The notes under the pieces are model-generated. The model was not told where the DNA came from. It saw only the letters and a list, made by a program, of their open reading frames with translations, and ran no database searches. Of a DNA stretch of 64,000 bases, positions 7,859 to 16,254 are shown one piece after another (positions within the stretch are counted from its first letter, which is position 1; every line of letters starts with the position of its first letter). The position numbers and the translations under genes are program-made. This DNA is from Micromonospora sp. MA102 (lineage in GTDB: Bacteria; Actinomycetota; Actinomycetes; Mycobacteriales; Micromonosporaceae): contig NZ_JAMWEG010000001.1 of assembly GCF_025460765.1 (NCBI RefSeq), positions 372,001 through 436,000 of the forward strand, read 5' to 3'.

Positions 7859-10300
7859 CTATTGGACGCGTACCGCCTGCTTGTTGTAGTTCTTGCCCTC
7901 GCCGTCCGGCTTGTAGTTGCTCTCCACGTTGCCGGCGATGTCGATCGAGAACCAGTTCACCGTCGTGTCGCTGTTCACCGTGATGCTCTGGACCCCCTCA
8001 CGCATCCCCGCCAACGCCAACTTCGGCGACCCGTACGTCGGCCGACTCCCATCAAGCGTGTAGTACACGTTCGCCGGCTCACTGGTGCTGAACGTAAAGG
8101 CGGTCGCCCCCGGCTCCCGCTTGACGACCTCCAGCGACGTACGAGGCTGACTCTTGTCGGTGGCATAAGCCCGAGCCACCTCGAGAATCCCGATGTTCCC
8201 GTTGGCGAACTCCATCGCCTCCTCATGCCCCTCAGCAAAGGGCGGCTGGAACCCGACGGCGTTGAACCGCCCGGTCGCGGGATCGTAGATGTCCGCGCCG
8301 ACCTCGAAGTCCCACCCGATGATGCCCCGGTTGTACCAGTGCTCGTCGGCGCTGTTGCCGGCCGCCGAGTACAGCACGTCCGTCACCGGCCCGGTGCGAC
8401 CCGGCCAGATCGCCGTACCCCGGTATTCCTGGACCCGGGAGAGGATGTAGTCCGACGAGGTCCAGAAGAATGCCTCCGTGCCCTGGTCGACCCGCGGCAG
8501 CACCTCGCGCCCCTCGGCCTTGTACGCCCCCGGCGGCCACATGAAGTACCCGCCGTAGGAGTGGGTGTTCATGGAGAGCTTGATGTTCGGGAAGGTGTCG
8601 ACCAGCCAGACCTCGTTGCGCGCCTCCGGCTCGGACAGCTCGTTCGGCCCGGCGAACGTGTCGCTGGCGCAGTTGGTGGCGGACGCCCCGACGTAGCCGT
8701 CGAAGACGGAGCCGACCGAGAAGTTCCGGTTGACGTCGACGCCCCACGCGTTGCGGCGGCCCGGGTCGGCGTTGGCCGCCGGGCAGTAGTTGGTCATGTT
8801 CCGCCGCTGCATGTTGTAGTCGTACATGCTGTAGTGCGCGCCGTCCGGGTTGACGACCGGCAGGATGAAGATGTCCAGGCCGTCGACGATCTTGCGGGTG
8901 TTCGGGTCGCTGGCGTAGTTGCGCAGCAGCCGCTCGGCCGACTCCACGCAGACCAGCGGGGTCACCCACTCCCGGGCGTGCTCCTGGCAGTAGAGGAAGA
9001 CGCCGACCTTCGAACCGTCGCGGTGCTTGCCGATGCGCAGCACCTTCATCTGGAACGGATCGCGGGACACGCTCGCCGGCGCCTTCAGGTTGTCGGTCAG
9101 CATGGTCGCCGATTCGGCGGCCACCACGCCCGTGCCGGCGTTGCCCCGGTACGTGCTGGCGGTGAGCAGCTTGGCCGCGTCGGTGTTGCCGTTGATCGCG
9201 GCGACGACCTGTGCTGCCGTGCTGGTGGTCGCGCCGGAGCCGTCGGTGGCCAGGCTCGCCGTGACGGCCCTGCCGGACACGCTCACGCTCAGGGGCGCGT
9301 TCGCCGTGGCCGGGTCGACCAGTGACACGGTGATGCCGTTGCCGCCCTCGGAGCCGTACGCCGTCGAGGTGACGTAGAGGGTGCTGGCCGCTGCGGTGCC
9401 GAACTGGGCCTGCGCCTTGCGCCGGTAGCCGTTCGTCTTGTACGGCAGGTCGATCAGCTCGGTCAGGCTCGGGAACTCGGCGGCCAGGCCGGTGAACCGC
9501 GCGGTGACCTCGGTCGGGTCCATGTAGTGGTCGACGAAGTCGGACACGTACGGGTGCTTGCCGGGGTTCTTGCGCGGGCTGCCCAGCCACTTCGCGACGT
9601 CGACGGTGGCCGAGCCGCCCTTGTTGCTGGTGATGGTGGCCCTGGCCGGTTGGGCGGTGATGGGGACCGGGTTGCTGAACCGGTGGTACATGTACTGCCC
9701 GGCGTCGGTGAACCGGGACATCGTGGCGGTGCCGCCGGAGCCGATCTCCGTGCCGGGTCCGCTGTCCCAGCTGGCCGTCAGCACCGTCGTCGAGTCGGTG
9801 CCGGCGCTCGACTTCACCTCGACGTTGAGGAAGAGCTGGTTGTCGAGGCTGGAGAACCATTCGGCCCGCAGCACGGTCAGGGTGTCGGTGGCGGCGGTCG
9901 CCGCCGTCGCGGCCCGGATGGCGGCGGAGCGTTCGGCCATGTTCTGCGCGTAGTCGCTCTGGTCGGAGATGGCGTCCTGCACGTCGAAGCCCTTGTCCCG
10001 CAGCGCTTGGCTCTCCTGAGGGCTGAGGATTGCGTGCACCTCGATGCCGTTGTCGACGGGCTTGACGTACTCGGCGAGGTCGACGCCGAGTTGCTGGAGG
10101 CGGTCGATGCCCGACTTGTCGGCGACGACGATGCGCATCAAACCGACGCCGTTCTGTTCGCCGGTCGACGACCGTTCCGGGGCTACTGTGCTGTCCGTCG
10201 TGGGGTTGGCGAAGCCCGGTGCGCTGACGGCGAGCGCCAGCGGTAGCGCGAGCAGGGCCAGGAATCGGCGCGGTTGGTTGGATCTTCCTGTACTCCTCAT
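7859..10300 (-). CDS. Secreted M14-family zinc carboxypeptidase
   Basis: This 813-residue precursor has an Arg-rich N-terminus and a hydrophobic core (FLALLALPLALAVSAPGFA), a typical signal peptide. The M14 site is complete: the zinc ligands EHAREW near residue 440, the substrate arginine/asparagine motif VDVNRNF near 525, NTHSYGG near 577 (zinc-ligand His), and the catalytic glutamate in WDFEVG near 667. About 110 residues of Ala/Thr/Ser-rich sequence (TAAASTLYVTSTAYGSEGG onward) are inserted between the N-terminal segment and the zinc site. The C-terminus (VYYTLDGSRPTYGS) matches the chitobiase/hexosaminidase C-terminal type repeat, often a carbohydrate- or wall-binding module. It should act outside the cell to trim peptides. 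The start has GGAAGGA upstream. It is monocistronic, with its own terminator. Confidence 0.93.
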   Translation of the reverse strand: MRSTGRSNQPRRFLALLALPLALAVSAPGFANPTTDSTVAPERSSTGEQNGVGLMRIVVADKSGIDRLQQLGVDLAEYVKPVDNGIEVHAILSPQESQALRDKGFDVQDAISDQSDYAQNMAERSAAIRAATAATAATDTLTVLRAEWFSSLDNQLFLNVEVKSSAGTDSTTVLTASWDSGPGTEIGSGGTATMSRFTDAGQYMYHRFSNPVPITAQPARATITSNKGGSATVDVAKWLGSPRKNPGKHPYVSDFVDHYMDPTEVTARFTGLAAEFPSLTELIDLPYKTNGYRRKAQAQFGTAAASTLYVTSTAYGSEGGNGITVSLVDPATANAPLSVSVSGRAVTASLATDGSGATTSTAAQVVAAINGNTDAAKLLTASTYRGNAGTGVVAAESATMLTDNLKAPASVSRDPFQMKVLRIGKHRDGSKVGVFLYCQEHAREWVTPLVCVESAERLLRNYASDPNTRKIVDGLDIFILPVVNPDGAHYSMYDYNMQRRNMTNYCPAANADPGRRNAWGVDVNRNFSVGSVFDGYVGASATNCASDTFAGPNELSEPEARNEVWLVDTFPNIKLSMNTHSYGGYFMWPPGAYKAEGREVLPRVDQGTEAFFWTSSDYILSRVQEYRGTAIWPGRTGPVTDVLYSAAGNSADEHWYNRGIIGWDFEVGADIYDPATGRFNAVGFQPPFAEGHEEAMEFANGNIGILEVARAYATDKSQPRTSLEVVKREPGATAFTFSTSEPANVYYTLDGSRPTYGSPKLALAGMREGVQSITVNSDTTVNWFSIDIAGNVESNYKPDGEGKNYNKQAVRVQ

Positions 10301-10532
10301 GAGAGTCCTTCCGGCGAGGCGATCCAGAAGGCCGCGCAGTCGAGGCGTCGGGGTAGGTCACCCCAGGCTGCCGCAGCTACACACAGCGTCGTCGCCGTCT
10401 CACCATCAGTCAAGATCTATGGCGGCCCGCGCCCGCCCGGATTTCCTCCATCCGGGGGCGGTGGCTGCACGCGCCGGCCGTCAGCACGTGAACAAGGTCG
10501 CCGTCCGGCGAGAAGCCGGGACAGCGTGACGG

Positions 10533-11438
10533 TCAGCCGGTGATGGTCAGCTCAACCGGCAGGCCCTGCGTCACCTCCAGGACCGCCCGCTCCCCCAACG
10601 GTCGTGAGAGCTTGAGGGTGGCGCTGCGCGGCGCGCCGATGTCCGGGCACGCCTCGTCCTTGGCGTGCCGGTACTCGATGACGATCACGACGACCGCCAG
10701 GTCCGACTCGGCCGCTTCGGCGCTGTAGTCGACCCCGCACGGCTTGCTGCTGGGTTCGGGCGCGCCGGTGAAGGTGACGGTCAGTTCGCTGCTCGCGGCG
10801 CTGGTGGTCGCTGACTCGATCGCCAGCCCCTCGTGGGGGTGATCGGCGTCCCAGGGCGGTGGGGTCACCCGAACGATGGCCGAGGGATTCACCGCCACTC
10901 GCGCCAGCCGCACGGTCGTTCCATCGAGGGTGTATTCCCACGCCGGGGTGGTCGCCGGGCCGCGGGTGGTCGGGACCGTCATCGTGGTCAGGCGGGCCCC
11001 GGTGATCTTGAGCGGCGCGCAGCCGGAACAGTCGCCCGTTCCCGCGGCGCGCAGCTGCGCCAACGCCCCGTCCGCCGAGATCAACGGCACGTCCTGACGG
11101 GTGCCGTTGGCCCAGACGATGGTGCCGGCCCGCTCCGGCGCCGCGGGCAGCGCCGTGGCGGCCTCGACGCGGCCGGCCGACAGGGTCTCCTTGTCGGACC
11201 CGTTCGCCGGCTCCCAGTCGCCGAGTTGGCGGGTCAGCTCCCCCACCGGAACGAAGAGGGCACCTCCCGCGGCGCGAACCGCCTGGTCGTACCGGGTCAG
11301 TGCGCCGCCTGCCTGCTGGCGCAGCCCGTCGAGCGGGTCGACGGCTGGGGTGTTCCCGGCGGACCCACAGCCGCCGAGCAGGGCCGCGACGGTGATCCAC
11401 GGCAGTACCCGGCGCCGACGCCTGCTCGCTGTCTCCAC
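10533..11438 (-). CDS. Putative lipoprotein of unknown function
   Basis: This 301-residue protein begins with a basic stretch, a hydrophobic segment and the lipobox LLGGCG, so it should be lipid-anchored on the outer face of the membrane after cleavage before Cys24. The mature part is beta-rich, with segments such as WEYTLDGTTVRLARVAVN and SSELTVTFTGAPEPSSKPCG, and I recognise no enzymatic motif. It lies between the M14 peptidase (232 bp away) and the MMPL transporter (105 bp away) on the same strand, with no overlap, so co-transcription with the MMPL gene is possible but not shown. Function unknown. Confidence 0.8.
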   Translation of the reverse strand: METASRRRRRVLPWITVAALLGGCGSAGNTPAVDPLDGLRQQAGGALTRYDQAVRAAGGALFVPVGELTRQLGDWEPANGSDKETLSAGRVEAATALPAAPERAGTIVWANGTRQDVPLISADGALAQLRAAGTGDCSGCAPLKITGARLTTMTVPTTRGPATTPAWEYTLDGTTVRLARVAVNPSAIVRVTPPPWDADHPHEGLAIESATTSAASSELTVTFTGAPEPSSKPCGVDYSAEAAESDLAVVVIVIEYRHAKDEACPDIGAPRSATLKLSRPLGERAVLEVTQGLPVELTITG

Positions 11439-11543
11439 CTCATTGAGACGCCCGCACGCCGGTCCAGGTTGCGTCTCACCGGCGTACCGGCGTCGGCTCG
11501 ATCGGAACCCGTACGGCCGGGCCTGCGCCGCCCGGACCGACCG

Positions 11544-13697
11544 CTACGCCTCCGTGATTCCTGCCGGCTCCGGCGCGGCGTGCCGTCCCTTGGCGGGCCG
11601 CTCGTCCCCGTGCCCCGGCCACCACGCCTTGTGCCCGATCAGCGCCGTCAGCGCCGGCACGAAGAACATCGACATGACGAACGCCGACAGCACGATCCCG
11701 ATCGCCACCGCGAACCCCATCTGCTGCAGGAACGAGATCGGCGCGAGCATCAGCACCCCGAAGGTCCCGGCCAGGATCAACCCGGCCGCGGCCACGGTCG
11801 GCCCGGCGTGCTCCACCCCGATGGCCGCCGCCTCATGCGGCTCGTTGCCTTCCCGCGCCTCCTCCCGCAGCCGCGCGATCATCAGGATGTTGTAGTCCGT
11901 CCCGATCGCCACCACGAACAGGTACAGGATGATCGGCAGCTGGAAGGTCACCCCGGGGTTGCCCTGCAGCCCTTGGAACACGTAGACCGTCGCGCCCAGG
12001 GTCGCCGCGAAGTTGAGCAGCACCGCGATCACCAGGTAGATGGGCGCGACCAGGCTGCGCAGCAGCAGCGCGAGGATCAACGCGATCAGCCCCGCCGCCA
12101 CGGGGAGGATCACCGACAGGTCGCGGTTGTTCGCCGAGTTGATGTCCGCGAAGATCGCCGTGGTCCCGCCGACGAGCGCCTTGGTGCCCGGCGGGGCCGC
12201 CGCGTGCACGGCGTCCCGCAGATCGTCCCGGACGAGCGTGATCGCCTCGTTGGACACCGGGTTCTCGTTCAGCAGCAGGTTGACCCGGGCCACGCTCGGG
12301 TCGCTGCTGCGCTCCGGCGGCTGCGCCTGGCCCACGCCGGGCGCCTTCGCCACGACCGCCGCGAAGTCGGTGACCTGCTGCTCGGTCAGCGGCGTCGAGT
12401 TGCCGGTGGTCAGGTAGACCTCGGTGGGGGCGAGGGCGCCGGCGGCGAAGCCGCGCTGGAGGTCCTTGGCCGCCTTGGCCGACTCGGTGTCCTGGGGGAA
12501 GCCGGCGCTGAAGTCGTAGTCGGCCTTGTAGGTGAGCACCCCTGCGGCGAGCGCGACCAGCACGATGCCGGAGGCCGCCGCGACGAGCGCGGGGCGGCGG
12601 CCGACGGCGGTGCCGAGGCGGCGCGACAGCGTGGCCTTCGGGGTGCGCTGCCAGGCCTTGGACGGCCAGAAGACGTAGCGGCCGAGCAGTGAGACGACGG
12701 CCGGGATGAGGGTGAGCGAGGTGATCAGCATGACGGCGACGGCGATGGCGAGCGCCGGGCCGAGCGAGCCGAAGAAGCCCAGGGAGGCCAGCAGCAGCAC
12801 GAGGAACGCGACGATGACGGCTCCCGCGGCCGAGGTGATGACCTCGCCGACCCGCTGGACGGAGACGATCATCGCGGTGCGCTTGTCGTCGCCGGCGCGC
12901 AGCCGTTCCCGGTAGCGGAAGAGCAGGAACAGGATGTAGTCGGTGCCGATGCCGAACAGCACGATGAGCAGGATCGTCTGCAGGTCCTGGCTGACGTTCA
13001 AATCGAACGCCTTGCCGGCGGCGGCGACGAGCCCGGTCGTGATGGTCAGGACCGCGCTGACGACCACGACGGGCAGCAGCGCGGCGATCGGACTGCGGAA
13101 GATGATCAAGATCAGTCCGATGATCAGGATGATCGTCGCGACGCCGACCACGGCGAAGGCGCTGTTGAAGGTGTCCTCGTTGTCGACGAAGCTCGCCACG
13201 TCGCCGGCCACGCCGGCGGTCAGCCCGCTGCCGGCCAGGTCGGGGCCGATGGCGGCCCGCAGATCGCGTACGGCGTCGAGCAGCGCCGGGTCGTCGGGGG
13301 TCGTGGCGTCGAGCCCGACGTTGATCACCTGCACCGACCTGTCCGGCGCCACGGCCGGCGGGCCGGTCAGGTAGCCGGACGTCCGCGGGATGTTCCTGGC
13401 CTTGAGCGACTGGGCGAGCTGACCCACCTTCGCCTCGTCGGCGGGGGTCAGTTTCTGCCCGTCGGCGCGCTTGACCACGATGGTCGCCGTGGCGGTGGCC
13501 TGCTGCGGGAACGCCTTCTGCCCCAGTTCCGTGGCCTGCACGGACTCGTAGGAGCGGGGCAGGAAGCTCTCCTGGTCGGCGGAGGTGATGTCGCTCAGCG
13601 ACGGCGTGGTGAGGATGATGGCGGCGGCCGCCACCACCCAGCCGGCGATGACCCACCACGCCTTGCCGACGACGAATCTGCCCAGCCGCTCGAACAT
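11544..13697 (-). CDS. MMPL/RND-family membrane transporter
   Basis: This roughly 717-residue protein has the MMPL architecture: a first helix (WWVIAGWVVAAAAIIL), a large extracytoplasmic loop, a block of five to six helices, a central cytoplasmic segment, then the same arrangement repeated with a second block ending near ALTALIGHKAWW. The helix block contains GIGTDYILFLLFRYRERL, and its counterpart in the second half is AIGTDYNILMIARLREEA; both carry the Asp-Tyr pair of the proton relay. MMPL proteins export lipids, siderophores or toxic compounds using the proton gradient. The start at 13697 is preceded by GGGGGA and is preferred over the ATG at 13724. The substrate cannot be told from context. 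Confidence 0.92.
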   Translation of the reverse strand: MFERLGRFVVGKAWWVIAGWVVAAAAIILTTPSLSDITSADQESFLPRSYESVQATELGQKAFPQQATATATIVVKRADGQKLTPADEAKVGQLAQSLKARNIPRTSGYLTGPPAVAPDRSVQVINVGLDATTPDDPALLDAVRDLRAAIGPDLAGSGLTAGVAGDVASFVDNEDTFNSAFAVVGVATIILIIGLILIIFRSPIAALLPVVVVSAVLTITTGLVAAAGKAFDLNVSQDLQTILLIVLFGIGTDYILFLLFRYRERLRAGDDKRTAMIVSVQRVGEVITSAAGAVIVAFLVLLLASLGFFGSLGPALAIAVAVMLITSLTLIPAVVSLLGRYVFWPSKAWQRTPKATLSRRLGTAVGRRPALVAAASGIVLVALAAGVLTYKADYDFSAGFPQDTESAKAAKDLQRGFAAGALAPTEVYLTTGNSTPLTEQQVTDFAAVVAKAPGVGQAQPPERSSDPSVARVNLLLNENPVSNEAITLVRDDLRDAVHAAAPPGTKALVGGTTAIFADINSANNRDLSVILPVAAGLIALILALLLRSLVAPIYLVIAVLLNFAATLGATVYVFQGLQGNPGVTFQLPIILYLFVVAIGTDYNILMIARLREEAREGNEPHEAAAIGVEHAGPTVAAAGLILAGTFGVLMLAPISFLQQMGFAVAIGIVLSAFVMSMFFVPALTALIGHKAWWPGHGDERPAKGRHAAPEPAGITEA

Positions 13698-13850
13698 GGT
13701 TTCCCCCGGATGTGTTCGGCTCACCTGTTTGTCGGGAGCCCAGAGCGTCCGTGGGCCCGCCCGTCACCGTGACGGCAGCCTTCGCTACCCGCCGTGGATC
13801 GTACCGTCGGGGTGCAATCCTTTTCGGACGCCGCTCCGCCGCAACGGCCC

Positions 13851-14486
13851 CTATCGGGCCTGCGCGGTCAGGGGCAGCGTGGCCAGCAGGCCGGCGAGAT
13901 GGTCCTGCATGCGTTCCAGTGGCCCGTCGGCACTGTGCAGTCCCTGGTGAAGGTCGCGGAGCACCTCGTCGGACCCGTTCGTGAAGGCCAGGATCTCGGC
14001 GAGGGAGAGCTGGTGGTTGAAGATCTCCGCCTCGTTCCGCCAGTCGTGGAGCATGCTGGACAGCCCTTCGTCGCGCCGGGGGGACAGCACGGCCGACGAC
14101 AGCGCGGCGTTCACCGCCGACAGGCTCATCCGGGGGTAGACCTGCCGGCGCGCCGGCTGCGCGGCGCCGACCGCGAAGGGCGGGGAAGCCAGGATCTTCT
14201 GGTTGTCCCGCAACTCTTCCGCGATGGCCTGGAGTGCCTCCGCACGCCGCTCCCGCCCGGCCGCCCATCGCTCGGCGACGATGCCGGTGATGCCGCCGAG
14301 CAGGCCCAGGACCTGCACCGTCGGCTCGAAGCTCGACGTGCCGGATGACCGGCTCCACCAGACGGCGCTGACGACGAAGGCCACCGCCAGGCTGCCGGCG
14401 GTGACCAGCATGATCCAGGTGCGGGGCGCGGTCACCCACGACGGCAGGGGCGCCGGGCGCGGCCGCCGCCCCGGTGCGCTCGTCAT
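13851..14486 (-). CDS. Two-helix membrane protein of unknown function
   Basis: This 211-residue protein has two membrane segments near the N-terminus (WIMLVTAGSLAVAFVVSAVWW and VQVLGLLGGITGIVAERWA) followed by about 130 cytosolic residues that are mostly helical. The gene starts inside the stop codon of the upstream methyltransferase gene (ATGA, 4-nt overlap), so the two are translationally coupled. I do not recognise the family. The pairing suggests it could anchor or regulate the methyltransferase, but nothing in the sequence proves it. Confidence 0.8.
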   Translation of the reverse strand: MTSAPGRRPRPAPLPSWVTAPRTWIMLVTAGSLAVAFVVSAVWWSRSSGTSSFEPTVQVLGLLGGITGIVAERWAAGRERRAEALQAIAEELRDNQKILASPPFAVGAAQPARRQVYPRMSLSAVNAALSSAVLSPRRDEGLSSMLHDWRNEAEIFNHQLSLAEILAFTNGSDEVLRDLHQGLHSADGPLERMQDHLAGLLATLPLTAQAR

Positions 14487-15697
14487 GTTCCGGGACGGCG
14501 GAAGACGTCCCGAGCGGCCGTGTCGTGGCCGTTGCCGGCGTCGGTGCTCGACAGGAGCATGAGGTCCATGCCGAACCGGCGTGCCCTCTCGTACGCCTGG
14601 AACTGCGTGAACGCCTCGCTCTCCACGAAGAGGCCGGCCTTGGCCAGCGCGGCCGCCAGGGCCTTGAGCTGGTATTTCCGGGTGATGAGGAGGCGGATGG
14701 TGTCGCCGCTCGGGAAGTGGACCTCGCTGCGGTTCGGGAGCACGATCTTCAGGTCGTCGGCCGACTGGTTGCAGTAGATCACCTTGATGACCAGCGACCG
14801 CCCCTCCTCGACCACCCCCTCGAAACGGACGTGGTTCATGTTCACCGAGAGGTCGGTGTTCTGGCGCAGGGCGCTGATGACGAACTCACGGAACACCCAG
14901 CTGGTCTCGTACTCGCGGGCGGCCTGCTGCGCCATGCGGTCGTCGAGGTGGGAGGCGGTGGCGACCTCCACGAGCAGCCTGTCCTGCGGGCGGAGCAGTT
15001 GCTTGCTCAGCCGCTCGACCAGGTCGACGTCCTCGTCGAAGTTGGCCATCGTGTTGCCGAGCAGGGAAAACAGCACCGGCTCGTCCCCGATGAGCCGGTC
15101 CCGCAGCTCGTTCAGCTCGGCCACGTTCTCCTCGACCGAGAAGTCGAGTTGCACCGGCAGCAGTTGGTTGCGGAATTGCCGGAAGAAGGGCAGGGCCTTT
15201 ATCGGCCTCAGACCCAGGCGCAGCATCTCCGCACTCATGTCGACGGGCACGTAGTACATCTCCGGGTTCGCCCGCTGGAGGTCGGCCAGCACCACGGCGT
15301 CCTTCTCCCCGGTGCCGGGGCCGAGGCTGACGTAGTGGTAGGGCCGGCCGTGGTGCCGGGAGTGCAGGCTCCGCCAGCGCCGGGCGAAGGTCTCGATCCC
15401 GTCCCGCATGACCGGGTAGTTGGGATCCGTGCAGGCCCGCTGCCAGTTGACCGCCGGTTCGATCCCCCAGTAGGAGTAGCCGGACACGATCCGCTTCTCG
15501 TCACCGGTGGACGAGAAGGGGCGTTGCAGCTCGGCGGCCAGTTCGTTGAGCTTGCGGGACTGGTCCTCGCCCACCAGGCACAGCGACCAGGAGAACTCGG
15601 TTTCCGAGATGACCTTCTCGAGTCTGCGCAGAAGCTTCAACTGTTCCCTGGCCGGCTGATCCATGTTGTGCCATCCCCGAGCGAGGTCGTTCCCCAT
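14483..15697 (-). CDS. SAM-dependent methyltransferase of the EgtD-like (histidine-specific) family
   Basis: This 404-residue protein has a SAM-binding motif VSLGPGTGEKD near residue 123, followed by YYVPVDMSAEML and a later FSLLGNTMANF. Together these match the Methyltransf_33 fold used by EgtD, which trimethylates histidine, and by related N-methyltransferases. It is longer than EgtD (about 320 residues), has an extra N-terminal helical region, and has no ergothioneine genes next to it, so histidine need not be the substrate. It overlaps a two-helix membrane protein gene by 4 nt. The next gene upstream is divergent, and 136 bp separate the two starts. Confidence 0.75.
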   Translation of the reverse strand: MGNDLARGWHNMDQPAREQLKLLRRLEKVISETEFSWSLCLVGEDQSRKLNELAAELQRPFSSTGDEKRIVSGYSYWGIEPAVNWQRACTDPNYPVMRDGIETFARRWRSLHSRHHGRPYHYVSLGPGTGEKDAVVLADLQRANPEMYYVPVDMSAEMLRLGLRPIKALPFFRQFRNQLLPVQLDFSVEENVAELNELRDRLIGDEPVLFSLLGNTMANFDEDVDLVERLSKQLLRPQDRLLVEVATASHLDDRMAQQAAREYETSWVFREFVISALRQNTDLSVNMNHVRFEGVVEEGRSLVIKVIYCNQSADDLKIVLPNRSEVHFPSGDTIRLLITRKYQLKALAAALAKAGLFVESEAFTQFQAYERARRFGMDLMLLSSTDAGNGHDTAARDVFRRPGT

Positions 15698-15833
15698 GCT
15701 CCGCCCGACAACCTTAACAGCGGCAAAGTCTCCTCAGTGGACCGCGAAAACGGGCGGTGGCGGGGTCGCGGAATCCACCGCGGCCGGGCGCGGAAGCGCC
15801 TAGCCTGGCTGAAGAGGCGCAAAGGGGGTAATC

Positions 15834-16187
15834 GTGGCGAACGCGGTCTGGGACGCTCTCGACGGGGTCCGCGAGGTCGAGATCACCGTGACCGGCCGGC
15901 GGACCGGCCGGCAGATCACCCACCCGGTGTGGTTCGTGCTGGACGAGGACAGCGTGTTCCTCGTTCCGGTGACCGGCTCGGACAGCCAGTGGTACAAGAA
16001 CGTCCGGCAGACACCGATGATCGAGGTGTCGGCGAACGGGACGGCACTGAGTTCGAGCGCCACCCCGATCATCGAGGCCGACCGGGTCAATCACGTGGTG
16101 GAGCTGTTCAAGGCCAAGTACGGCGCCGACACGGTGGAGAGCTACTACCCGAAGCACGACGTGGCGGTCCAGGTCCCGCTCGGGTAG
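15834..16187 (+). CDS. Deazaflavin (F420)-type nitroreductase-family protein (DUF385)
   Basis: This 117-residue protein has the split beta-barrel pattern of the DUF385/deazaflavin-dependent nitroreductase group: EVEITVTGRRTGRQITHPVWFV, then VFLVPVTGSDSQWYKNVRQ and IEVSANG. Members bind F420 or FMN and reduce nitroaromatics, quinones or related substrates. The GTG start at 15834 is preceded by AAGGGGG with good spacing. It is monocistronic and convergent with the large subtilase gene; a shared hairpin separates them. Confidence 0.8.
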   Translation: MANAVWDALDGVREVEITVTGRRTGRQITHPVWFVLDEDSVFLVPVTGSDSQWYKNVRQTPMIEVSANGTALSSSATPIIEADRVNHVVELFKAKYGADTVESYYPKHDVAVQVPLG

Positions 16188-16188
16188 C

Positions 16189-16225
16189 CAGAGCCTCCCC
16201 GGCGATCGTTTCCGAGGAGGCTCTG
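16189..16225. terminator. Bidirectional hairpin terminator
   Basis: A perfect 10-bp stem (CAGAGCCTCC at 16189-16198, complement at 16216-16225) with a 17-nt loop lies between two convergent genes, 2 nt after one stop and 30 nt from the other. Confidence 0.7.
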
Positions 16226-16254
16226 ACCACTGCTGGCGGACCGGTTCGGCTAGT

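Noticed and set aside
7255..7983. 242-residue plus-strand open frame across the boundary region
   Set aside because: Composition is Arg/Ser/Pro-rich, it overlaps the M14 gene on the other strand and has no conserved motif.
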